This document shows, piece after piece, positions 8,193 to 15,804 of a stretch of 43,681 bases of DNA. The notes beneath the pieces are model-generated. The model was not told where the DNA came from. It searched no databases and worked only from the letters and a program-made list of their open reading frames with translations. Position 1 is the first letter of the stretch; the number at the start of each line of letters is the position of its first letter. Origin of the DNA: JBBDIP01 sp040880305 (lineage in GTDB: Bacteria > Bacillota > Sulfobacillia > Fermentithermobacillales > Fermentithermobacillaceae); assembly GCA_040880305.1 (NCBI GenBank), contig JBBDIP010000012.1, positions 1-43,681 of the forward strand, read 5' to 3'. Both the position numbers and the translations under genes were made by a program.

Positions 8193-8522
8193 TTATCTTA
8201 CACCCCCATCATGTGGGGGGACAAGGCGGACCAAGACCGCGGCGGCCAGTTCCCGGGATATCGCCACCCGGCTCCCCCCGGCCTTCACCACCACAGCGCC
8301 CAGCGGTCCGAGTATGCCCGTCTTCTCCACGGTCTGACCTGGGAAGATCCCCAGTTCTTCGAGCCGGAGGAGCGAGCCCCGCCACGTCCGACCGTCCAAC
8401 TGGGTTGGCCGGGCTATGCGCGCGACTCGGAACAGCACGCCGCGAGGCGCGTCAGTCAGGGTTAGCAGGCGGCGGCGCGCAGGAGCGGAGTTCGCCGTGT
8501 TGTCGCCTTCACGGGAGCACAA
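8193..8522 (-). CDS. FeoA-domain protein
   Basis: The C-terminal 75 residues match the SH3-like FeoA domain: an RLEELGIFPG core (LG-x-x-PG signature), a GPLGAVVVK turn, and a final AISRELAAAVLVRL helix-strand that corresponds to the 'AL-R-x-x-A' end of FeoA. FeoA is a small cytoplasmic partner of the FeoB iron transporter. The only in-frame start near the family start is a TTG at 8522, which overlaps the end of feoB by 14 nt. The first 18 residues look non-conserved, so the true start may lie slightly inside. Adjacency to feoB supports a shared metal-transport role. Confidence 0.75.
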   Translation of the reverse strand: MCSREGDNTANSAPARRRLLTLTDAPRGVLFRVARIARPTQLDGRTWRGSLLRLEELGIFPGQTVEKTGILGPLGAVVVKAGGSRVAISRELAAAVLVRLVPPHDGGVR

Positions 8523-10230
8523 GGTTCAAAAGGGCCCCCCATCCCATGAAGAGGCAGGCTGATGCTAGGAAGGTCAGGAGGACGGCAGATGGGCCCTGCT
8601 CGCGCCAGAGAGTCACGGTCGACGGAAGGCACGGGAACCCCAGCGCCACCATGGTGACGGCGATGGTGGCCTCCCTGGGCGTCAGATCCTGCTGCAACAA
8701 GAACAGGGGCGCGAGGTAGCGCTGCAGCATGGTGAGCAGGACTCCGACGAAAGCTTGAGGCGGAATTCCGAAGACCGTCCTGGCGAAAGAGGACACGCCG
8801 GAGGCAACGGAACTGCCGTAGGCCATGAGCAGGCGGATCGCGACGTTCATCGCGATCACAAGCGGCAGGACGCCGGTAAAGAATCCCGAGAGCCTCATCT
8901 GGGTCTTCATTGTCATGTTACCCAAGGTGGGCATACGCAGGGGCGGAAGTTCGAGTACCAGGGGGTCCTTGGCGCTCCCCGAGGTGAGTCTGAGGAGCCT
9001 GGCCAGGGCAAACGTCGACACCAGGAGGGCGACGATGGGAACAAGCGGGTTCCCCCTGAACCGCGCCAGCGTTGTCCACGCAAGCGAGACTGTGGCTGCA
9101 CATGGCACCAGAGCCGCGATAAGTATCGAGGCATTGCGGCGGGACTCCTGGGATGGGAGAATCCTGGCCGAGAGCAGTCCGGGGACTCGGCAACCGAAAC
9201 CTAGCATGAAAGGGATCAGCGCTTGCCCCGGAAGGTTCAATGTGCCCGTCAGGAGATCGCCCAGCGCCGCGTATCTGCTGAGAAGGCCGGTGTCCTCCAG
9301 GAGCGCGATCAGTGAGTACGCCAGGATCATGGCAGGGAGCACTGTCGCCAGCGGGAGGACGATGCCTTCCGTCAGAGCGTCCGAGATGGTGACCGACAGC
9401 GGGCTTTTCGGGAGGGCTGCCGAGAGCAGCCGCGCAAGATAGACGCCCACCGGGTCCAGCAGCAGCCGAACAACGGCCTCAGAGAACGGCAGAGCCCACG
9501 ATATGAACTTCCAGGCCACGGCCAGGGCGGCGCCAAGGCCGAGGTACGCAGCCAGAGGCCGGTCCAGGGCGTCCTCGATCCGGCCGGTCAGCCGGGCTCT
9601 TCGGGACCGCGTGCCGCGCGTGTTCGCTCCAAGGGGGATAAGCGCCGAGTCTGCGAGGGCGGCCGCTTCGCGCTGGAGGCACTGGAGATCCTGAAGGTCG
9701 TGGAGGTCCTGGAGGTCTTGGGGTTGCCGTCGGTCTGGCCGATCAAGCGCGCCGGCACGCCCAATCCTTATCTCAGACATCAGCCGGTCCATCCCTTCTC
9801 CGGTAGCGGCTGAAGTCGAGACCACCCGCGCGCCGGTCGCAAGGGATAAGCGGGTCTCGTCCACGGCAAAGCCCGAGTCCCGTAGCCGGTCGACGCAGTT
9901 GACCGCGATTAACATAGGTATCTTGAAATGGAGGAGGGCCAGGGTTAGCGACAGGTGGCGATGGAGGTTGGCGCCATCGATGACGTTCACCACGAGGTCT
10001 GGCGAGTGTCCCTCCAGGACGTCTCTGGTCACCTGCTGCTCACGAGTGAAAGCGTGCAGGGAGTAGATGCCCGGAGTGTCCAAGACTTCGACGTCGCTAT
10101 CAGGGATCCGCCCAAAGACCAGTTCGACAGTTGTGCCCGGGTAGTTTGACGTCATTACCCGGGCACCAGTCAGCTTCGCTAGTATCGCGCTCTTCCCGCT
10201 ATTTGGTTGGCCGACAAGAGCGACCAGCAT
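8509..10230 (-). CDS. feoB: FeoB-family GTPase-coupled metal transporter, divergent and short
   Basis: The N-terminus is a TRAFAC GTPase with G1 GQPNSGKS (7-14), a G2-like YPGTT, G3 DTPG (51-54), G4 NCVD (111-114) and a G5-like STSAATG. Residues about 225-573 hold many membrane segments. The permease core has GFGCRVPG (344-351), equivalent to the FeoB GxGCxVP motif. The second Gate-type motif is degenerate, with PCAAT (376-380) where FeoB normally has a SCSARLP-like block. The length of 573 is short against 650-800. A Leu-Gln-Asp repeat (171-185) sits in the linker. It is followed by a FeoA-domain gene, so a ferrous iron (or other divalent metal) importer is the best call; substrate specificity is uncertain. 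Confidence 0.82.
   Translation of the reverse strand: MLVALVGQPNSGKSAILAKLTGARVMTSNYPGTTVELVFGRIPDSDVEVLDTPGIYSLHAFTREQQVTRDVLEGHSPDLVVNVIDGANLHRHLSLTLALLHFKIPMLIAVNCVDRLRDSGFAVDETRLSLATGARVVSTSAATGEGMDRLMSEIRIGRAGALDRPDRRQPQDLQDLHDLQDLQCLQREAAALADSALIPLGANTRGTRSRRARLTGRIEDALDRPLAAYLGLGAALAVAWKFISWALPFSEAVVRLLLDPVGVYLARLLSAALPKSPLSVTISDALTEGIVLPLATVLPAMILAYSLIALLEDTGLLSRYAALGDLLTGTLNLPGQALIPFMLGFGCRVPGLLSARILPSQESRRNASILIAALVPCAATVSLAWTTLARFRGNPLVPIVALLVSTFALARLLRLTSGSAKDPLVLELPPLRMPTLGNMTMKTQMRLSGFFTGVLPLVIAMNVAIRLLMAYGSSVASGVSSFARTVFGIPPQAFVGVLLTMLQRYLAPLFLLQQDLTPREATIAVTMVALGFPCLPSTVTLWREQGPSAVLLTFLASACLFMGWGALLNLVLP
9676..9720 (-). repeat. In-frame 9-bp tandem repeat in feoB linker
   Basis: About five degenerate copies of a 9-bp unit (CAGGACCTC-like on the minus strand) encode QDLQDLHDLQDLQ. 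They lie between the GTPase domain and the membrane part of the FeoB-like protein. The reading frame is kept. Confidence 0.8.
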
Positions 10231-10298
10231 CCCGCCACCGCCTCGGCCCGCCGGAATTGCGACCGGCAGAGCAGCTTACGCGGAAGCTATGTATGCTG

Positions 10299-11222
10299 TT
10301 ACTTGGAGAGATAGTCTAGAATTCCACTCACAATGCCCTTTGCGGCGCTGTCTACGAACGAGAAGGTGCGCAGTGCGGCGACATCGCCGTAGTTGGTCAT
10401 GAATCCCACTTCGACCAGCGCGGCAGGCATCTCGGTGTGGTTCAGGACGTAGTACGGTCCGACCTGGACGTCGATCATCTTAAGCCCGGTAGACTTGCTC
10501 ACTCCCTGCGCCAGACTGCGGGCGAGGCTTGCGGACTCAGCCGAGTCCCTCCTGTAGAACCCCATCACCCCGGAAATGCTGGCGTCCTGCGGGTAGGCGT
10601 TGTCGTGGATGCTGACGAAGAGGTCGGCCCTGTTGGTGTTCGCCAAGGACGCGCGAGCCGCCAGTTCGTCGACGGTCCAACCCCAGTCGCTCCCCGGTGG
10701 ATAGTCCCCGTACCGGGTCATGACTACCTCGGCCCCCTGCGCTTCGAGGTATTCCTCTACCTTGAGCCCGATGGCCAGGGTGAAGTCCTTCTCCTTGTCT
10801 CCCCATGCGGAGATGGCTCCGGGTTCGTTTCCGCCGTGGCCCGGGTCGATTACGATTGTCTTGCCCGCGAGGGTGCGGCCGCGGACAACCGTGCCGCCTC
10901 TCGACGATTCCGCGAGGTTGCGGTCGAGGGCAGCCCAGGTCAACGGTCCGCAGATTCCGTCCGTCGAAAGACCCGCAGACTTCTGGAACGCCCGAACCGC
11001 AGCATCAGTGCGTGGGCCGAAATCCCCGTCGACTGGACCAGGGCTATACCCCAGGTCAGCAAGGGATTGTTGGAGACTCGCGACGGCATCCCCTTCGTTG
11101 TCTGTCCGGAGGATCGGGGCCGCCCATGCTCGAATAGGTGAAAGGAACATGACGGCGAACATCAGTATGGCGCAGACAGGGATCAGTGCCGTTCTCGCCC
11201 ATCTTTGGTATGAGTGAGTCAA
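10299..11222 (-). CDS. Secreted N-acetylmuramoyl-L-alanine amidase with peptidoglycan-binding domain
   Basis: This 307-residue protein is exported and cuts the amide bond between MurNAc and the stem peptide. Residues 1-34 are a signal peptide with cleavage likely after AWA. Residues about 40-100 are a PG_binding_1 domain with the SLADLGYSPGPVDGDFG signature. Residues 120-305 are an Amidase_3 domain. Zinc ligands are expected at His129 (DPGHGG), Glu144 (KEKD) and His206 (SIHDNA), with catalytic Glu271 in VEVGFMTN. It uses a TTG start with GAAGGTG 10 nt upstream. It is a sporulation/CwlD-like or cell-separation hydrolase; the sequence does not tell which. It is divergent from mrfA and is followed by feoB after 68 nt. 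Confidence 0.93.
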   Translation of the reverse strand: MTHSYQRWARTALIPVCAILMFAVMFLSPIRAWAAPILRTDNEGDAVASLQQSLADLGYSPGPVDGDFGPRTDAAVRAFQKSAGLSTDGICGPLTWAALDRNLAESSRGGTVVRGRTLAGKTIVIDPGHGGNEPGAISAWGDKEKDFTLAIGLKVEEYLEAQGAEVVMTRYGDYPPGSDWGWTVDELAARASLANTNRADLFVSIHDNAYPQDASISGVMGFYRRDSAESASLARSLAQGVSKSTGLKMIDVQVGPYYVLNHTEMPAALVEVGFMTNYGDVAALRTFSFVDSAAKGIVSGILDYLSK

Positions 11223-11264
11223 TTTGGGTTACACCTTCTTTGCTAGAATTAGGTGGATAGTTAA

Positions 11265-11276
11265 CATAGTACTATG
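11265..11276. promoter_or_regulatory. Perfect 12-bp palindrome in the divergent amidase-mrfA gap
   Basis: CATAGTACTATG is a perfect palindrome in the 217-nt gap (11223-11439) between the two divergent genes. The flanks are AT-rich (GGATAGTTAACATAG), unlike the rest of the gap, so promoter elements are likely here. I could not assign -35/-10 pairs with confidence, and no gene fits in the gap. Confidence 0.4.
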
Positions 11277-11439
11277 GGCGAAGCAATTCCTCACCCAGCG
11301 TGAAGGCGCGTGAGGCATAGGGCAAAAGAAGGAATGGGTGATTATCGGCTAACCCCTACTCCTCCTGTAGATTTCGAGCAAGATCCCAGCCGTTCCCTAA
11401 GACGCGAAGGGGGGCATTGGGCCGCAAGGCCTACCGGAT

Positions 11440-13704
11440 ATGAAGAAAACCCCTGAACAGATACTTTTCGAGATGAGGGACGATCCGAGGTTCCTGTCGT
11501 GCGTCACGGCGTGGCACCGGGTGGACGCGAGCGAGGGCAACTACGTCCCGGTGCCGGACGATGTCTGCCCATCCCTCGCCGCTGCTCTGTCGTCCAAGGG
11601 GATAAGCAGGCTGTACAGCCACCAGCGAGACGCCTATGACCTCATAAAGTCCGGCAAGAACGTCTGCATAGTGACGCCGACGGCATCGGGGAAAACTCTT
11701 TGTTACAACCTGCCGGTGCTGGACTGCGTGCTCAAGGACCCGTCTTCGCGGGCGCTCTACATCTTCCCCACGAAGGCTCTGGCGCAGGACCAGCTGGCCG
11801 AGGTCGCGGACCTCGGAGCCAAAGGCAAGTTCAAGGTGGAGAGCTTCACTTTCGACGGCGACACTCCCGCAGAGAAGAGGCGGCTTGCCAAAGAGGTCGG
11901 GCAAGTGATCATCACCAATCCGGACATGCTGCACCAGGCGGTCCTACCCCATCACCCAACTTGGGTCAAGCTTTTCTCAGGCCTCAAGTATGTAGTGGTA
12001 GACGAAATGCACGGCTACCGGGGTGTTTTTGGGAGCCACGTCACCAACGTGCTGCGCCGGCTTCGCAGGCTTGCCCAGTTCTACGGGTCGCACCCCCAGT
12101 TCATCTTCACCTCTGCGACCATCGCGAACCCCGGGGAACTCGCGGAGATGATGGTGGGTGAGCCGGTGTCTTTGATCGAGGAAAACGGCGCGCCCACCGC
12201 GGCCAAGCACTTCGTCTTCTTCAATCCTCCAGCCCTGACGGGGGATGGGTCCATGAGGCAGTCCGCCATAGATGCCGCGGCAAGGATGGCCTCGCGGTTC
12301 ATCGCCGGTGGAGTGCAGACCATCGTGTTCGCGCGTTCGAGGGTATCGGTCGAGCTTCTGGTTCAGTACCTGCGCAATTCCTACAAGGAGAGGTTTGAGA
12401 AGGACCGGATCCAGGGGTACCGCGGGGGCTACCTGCCCAATGAGCGGCGCGCCATCGAGAAAGGACTTCGCAAAGGAGAAATCCTTGGCGTAGCCGCGAC
12501 CAACGCCCTGGAACTGGGGATCGACATCGGCAACCTGGACTGCGCCATTTTGGCGGGATACCCCGGCACTATCGCCAGCACCTGGCAGCAGGCCGGACGG
12601 GCGGGTAGGCGCGCCGGCAGCTCCGTCGCGATCCTGATCGCCGGACTCTCACCCCTTGACCAGTTCATGGTCAGGAACCCTGACTATTTCTTTAGCCAGT
12701 CGCCCGAGTACGGCCTGATCAACCCTGACAACCCATACATCTTGGGTGAACACGTCAAGTGCGCCGCCTACGAGCTCCCGTTCAAGGAGGACGGTCCCGT
12801 GCTTTGCGGCCAGGACGTGACCCCATACTTGGAGCACCTCAAGGACCAGGATATCCTGCACAGGTCAGGCAACCGGTGGAACTGGTCGTCCGACTCCTTC
12901 CCTGCCGCGGGGGTCAACCTGCGGTCCGCCTCGTCCGACAACTTCGTGGTGGTCGACGTAACCGAGGGCGCCAAGGTCATAGGCGAGGTCGACTGGTTCG
13001 CCGCTCCGATGCTTATCCACGATGAGGCCATCTACATGCACGGCGGGCAGCAGTACCATGTCAACAAACTGGACTACCCCGCCAAGAAGGCCTACGTCAA
13101 GAAGGTGAACGTGGACTACTACACCGACGCGGACCTGGCGGTGGGCGTGCGGGTGATCTCCGTGGAGAAAGACGATGAGGCGTCGTTTCTCTCCCCCAAG
13201 TTTGGCGAACTGTCGGTCACCGCTCTTGCGACCATATTCAAGAAGATAAAGCTCTACACCAACGAGAACGTCGGCTGGGGCAGGATAGGCATTCCGGAGA
13301 TGAACCTGCACACCCAGGGGGCGTGGTTCACCCTGCCCGACGAAATAGTCTCGTCCATGGACCCTCGTGTGGTCGGAGGAGCGCTTTCGGGCCTGGCCAA
13401 CATACTTCTGAACATAGCGCCGCTTTTCCTCATGAGCGACAAGCGAGACCTCGGTGTTTCGGTGGAGGTGCGATCGTCCTTCGACGGCAAGCCCACTGTG
13501 TACCTGTACGATTCCTATCCGGGAGGCGTAGGGCTCTCGGAGAAAGCCTACAAGCTCTTGCCGGAAATGCTGCGAGCCGCCCAGGAGCTGATATCGGGCT
13601 GCCAGTGCGTCGATGGGTGCCCTGCTTGCGTGGGACCCGCCGGTGAAACTGGCGAGGGCGTGAAGAAGCTTTGCCTGGATATCCTGCGCGCGGCGTTGAG
13701 GTGA
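11440..13704 (+). CDS. mrfA: MrfA-type DEAD/DEAH helicase with DUF1998 zinc domain
   Basis: This 754-residue protein matches the YprA/MrfA helicase. In Bacillus subtilis MrfA acts with MrfB to repair mitomycin C damage independently of UvrABC. Walker A is TPTASGKT (79-86), Walker B is DEMH (188-191), motif III is TSAT (224-227), and motif VI is the QQAGRAGR segment. The C-terminal DUF1998 region ends with a cysteine cluster at residues 721, 723, 727, 730 and 745 (CQCVDGCPAC, then Cys), expected to bind zinc. The ATG at 11440 has only a modest SD (AAGG). The next gene starts 6 nt after the stop and encodes the partner nuclease, which makes the assignment firm. Confidence 0.93.
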   Translation: MKKTPEQILFEMRDDPRFLSCVTAWHRVDASEGNYVPVPDDVCPSLAAALSSKGISRLYSHQRDAYDLIKSGKNVCIVTPTASGKTLCYNLPVLDCVLKDPSSRALYIFPTKALAQDQLAEVADLGAKGKFKVESFTFDGDTPAEKRRLAKEVGQVIITNPDMLHQAVLPHHPTWVKLFSGLKYVVVDEMHGYRGVFGSHVTNVLRRLRRLAQFYGSHPQFIFTSATIANPGELAEMMVGEPVSLIEENGAPTAAKHFVFFNPPALTGDGSMRQSAIDAAARMASRFIAGGVQTIVFARSRVSVELLVQYLRNSYKERFEKDRIQGYRGGYLPNERRAIEKGLRKGEILGVAATNALELGIDIGNLDCAILAGYPGTIASTWQQAGRAGRRAGSSVAILIAGLSPLDQFMVRNPDYFFSQSPEYGLINPDNPYILGEHVKCAAYELPFKEDGPVLCGQDVTPYLEHLKDQDILHRSGNRWNWSSDSFPAAGVNLRSASSDNFVVVDVTEGAKVIGEVDWFAAPMLIHDEAIYMHGGQQYHVNKLDYPAKKAYVKKVNVDYYTDADLAVGVRVISVEKDDEASFLSPKFGELSVTALATIFKKIKLYTNENVGWGRIGIPEMNLHTQGAWFTLPDEIVSSMDPRVVGGALSGLANILLNIAPLFLMSDKRDLGVSVEVRSSFDGKPTVYLYDSYPGGVGLSEKAYKLLPEMLRAAQELISGCQCVDGCPACVGPAGETGEGVKKLCLDILRAALR

Positions 13705-13710
13705 CCCGGA

Positions 13711-14949
13711 TTGTCACAAAGAGACATCATTGACCACCTCCGCAATATGATCCGCGACATGGAGGCCAAAAGGGCTTCTGACGGGGACCTACCTGACTTC
13801 CCGCGACTCCCGCCGGTTCCCAGGATCGGTCCGGGCAGCGCTGCAGCGCGCGAGGTCGCGCCTTCCTCGCTGGAAACCGAGGACGGAGAGCATTTCCGCG
13901 TCGTCCGAGCGGTTTACCCCGGGGGCGCCGTGAGCGAGCTGCGAAGGCCTCCCGAAGACGCTCTGCCTGCCCTGCGTTCTCTGGAGCCGTGCCTTTCAAG
14001 CCTGGACCGCTGGCTCTATGTGGACATAGAGACCACCGGCCTTACCGGGGCAGCCACTGTCGCCTTTCTGGTCGGGTTCGGGGAGTGGGTCAACGGGGAC
14101 TTCCACATCGTCCAACTGTTTCTCAAGGACCGTTCGAGCGAGGAGTTCCTGCTGGAGGAGGTCGAAAGTCGCATGGCGGGCCGGCAAGCGCTGGTCACGT
14201 TCAACGGGAAGGCCTTCGACGTTCCCGTGCTGAACAGCAGGTTCACGATGTGCGGTCTGCGGCCGCCTGCGGTTCCCGACGCACACCTCGATCTTCTCTC
14301 TTTGGTCAGGAACATGGGCAGGCGGCCCGAGTATGGCCAGAGCCTGAAGGAGGCTATTAGGCGGTTCACCGGGACGGTCAGGGACGGCGATATCCCCGGC
14401 CACCTCATTCCGGCCCTGTACTTCATATACGAGCGGGACGAAGACGCTTCAATACTGGAGCCGGTCATGAAGCACAACCGCCTGGACATCCTGGACATGG
14501 CGTGCCTTGTGTGGGTCCTAAGCCACGTGGTGTCCGGGGAGGCGCAGGCGGGTGACGCCCACGCCTTGGGCGGCGCGGGCAAACTTCACCTTCGCAAGGG
14601 CAACCTGGACCTCGCCAGGCGCTGCCTCGAGACCGCCCTTCAGAGCCTGCCCGGCGCGGCAGCCGATGTCGCTTACCAAAAACGGCTCTTGGGCCAGGTC
14701 CTGCGCCGCCAGGGGGATTGGAAGGGGGCCGCCGAGGCCTGGGAGCAAGTAGTGGCCTCAGGCCAGGCCAAGGACGATGACTACCTTTGGCTTGCCCGCT
14801 GTTACGAGTTGGGTTCCGGCGACGTTGCCAAGAGCAAGGAAGTGGTCTGTACGGCCGTCTCCCGTCACGAAGATCGCGGTGAGGAGCCTCCTCCGTCCCT
14901 CCTGCGGCGGCTTAGGCGCCTAAACCGGCGCCTCCCTCCTACCGCTTAG
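13711..14949 (+). CDS. mrfB: MrfB-type 3'-5' exonuclease (YprB RNase H-like) with TPR tail
   Basis: Residues about 98-275 form a DEDD-family RNase H-like exonuclease. The expected metal ligands are Asp105 and Glu107 in DIETTG, Asp170 in NGKAFD, Asp194 in HLDLL, and Asp259 in HNRLDI, with His255 nearby. Residues about 280-400 contain TPR-like helices (GNLDLARRCLETAL and GDWKGAAEAWEQV). The first 95 residues are low-complexity and proline-rich. B. subtilis MrfB has the same nuclease-TPR order. The TTG start at 13711 has the SD GAGGTGA overlapping the mrfA stop, so translation of the two is coupled. The protein would degrade DNA at the lesion handled by the MrfA helicase. Confidence 0.92.
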   Translation: MSQRDIIDHLRNMIRDMEAKRASDGDLPDFPRLPPVPRIGPGSAAAREVAPSSLETEDGEHFRVVRAVYPGGAVSELRRPPEDALPALRSLEPCLSSLDRWLYVDIETTGLTGAATVAFLVGFGEWVNGDFHIVQLFLKDRSSEEFLLEEVESRMAGRQALVTFNGKAFDVPVLNSRFTMCGLRPPAVPDAHLDLLSLVRNMGRRPEYGQSLKEAIRRFTGTVRDGDIPGHLIPALYFIYERDEDASILEPVMKHNRLDILDMACLVWVLSHVVSGEAQAGDAHALGGAGKLHLRKGNLDLARRCLETALQSLPGAAADVAYQKRLLGQVLRRQGDWKGAAEAWEQVVASGQAKDDDYLWLARCYELGSGDVAKSKEVVCTAVSRHEDRGEEPPPSLLRRLRRLNRRLPPTA

Positions 14950-15068
14950 CCGCCCCGCCGTTGCGTTGGCCACAGTTATAGCCCCTTCGGTCCTCTCATA
15001 AACATTAGATGCGGAAGGACGGGCTGAGGCTGCGCCTTTGCCGCTTCCGGAAGGGAGGATGAAAAGGC
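14950..15068 (+). other. Gap between mrfB and the NodB-like gene
   Basis: No gene is seen. A GC-rich imperfect inverted repeat (GCGGAAG near 15011, CTTCCGG near 15045) precedes the GGGAGG SD of the next gene. It has no T-run and is not a clear terminator. I see no convincing promoter. Confidence 0.4.
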
Positions 15069-15803
15069 GTGCTCATCTACATGAAGCCCGGGACCAGGCA
15101 GAAGATAGTCCTGGTGTTGGCGCTGGTCCTGGTCCTCCTGGGGACTCGCGTGGGCCTTTCATTGTACGGAGGCGAGAAAGAGACAGCGGCAAAGATTTCC
15201 CCGTTAAGTCGGGTCAACACGACTCTGCCCAACGTAGGACTCATGGTGGACGTGTCGCAAGCCGGTTCTGAGGAGATCTCCGAGGCCCTGGCCGCGCTTG
15301 AGACTCTGCAGGTGAAGGCCACCTGGTTCCTCGACACGACTACGGTGGAGTCCGCTACGGCAGCGGCTAAAGAGATCGCAGCAAAGGGCCACGAATTGGG
15401 CGTGAAGGGTACCGACCAAAAGGCGCTCGACAAGCTTTCTGCGGCGGAGGTGAGGGACCGCCTGCTCCGCTCCAGACAAGCGCTGATCCAGGCAGGGATA
15501 GAGCCGGTCCCCTTCCTCTATCCGCCCTTGGGCCGCTACAGCGACACCATTGTGACCGTGGCGTTCCAGGAAGGGTACCAGGCGGTCAAACACGGCTTTG
15601 ACGCCGGATCGATGAGAGGCAAGGAGGAAACGGCGGCATCCAAACTGGCCGGGTCGGTGAAGCCCGGGGACTTCATCTTGGTGCGCGTGGCACGAAAAGG
15701 ACTTGAGCCTGCGCAGAGTTATCTGACCGCGCTTCACAAGAGCCTCACGGATCGCGGTCTGTCGGCGGTGCCCCTCTCGGTCCTCGTAAAAGGCGTGAAG
15801 TAG
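15069..15803 (+). CDS. Membrane-anchored NodB-fold protein without deacetylase catalytic residues
   Basis: Residues 11-33 form one membrane anchor or uncleaved signal. The rest follows the order of motifs of NodB polysaccharide deacetylases, but with key residues lost. The TFDDGP-like motif is MVDVSQ (Asp61 kept, the metal Asp replaced by Val62). The H-S/T-x-x-H motif after GHELG (107-111) has no histidines. The RPPxG-type motif is YPPLGRYSD (151-159), without its arginine. The strand pattern (VGLMVD, KATWFLDT, GYQAVKHG, ILVRV) supports the fold. I therefore call it a probable pseudoenzyme that binds glycan or protein, not an active deacetylase. The GTG start has GGGAGG 10-11 nt upstream. It converges on dacF with a 1-nt gap. 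Confidence 0.6.
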   Translation: MLIYMKPGTRQKIVLVLALVLVLLGTRVGLSLYGGEKETAAKISPLSRVNTTLPNVGLMVDVSQAGSEEISEALAALETLQVKATWFLDTTTVESATAAAKEIAAKGHELGVKGTDQKALDKLSAAEVRDRLLRSRQALIQAGIEPVPFLYPPLGRYSDTIVTVAFQEGYQAVKHGFDAGSMRGKEETAASKLAGSVKPGDFILVRVARKGLEPAQSYLTALHKSLTDRGLSAVPLSVLVKGVK

Positions 15804-15804
15804 C

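Noticed and set aside
11440..14949. New helicase-nuclease defence system
   Set aside because: Both proteins match the known MrfA/MrfB repair pair in domain order and motifs, and no other defence or mobile genes are near.
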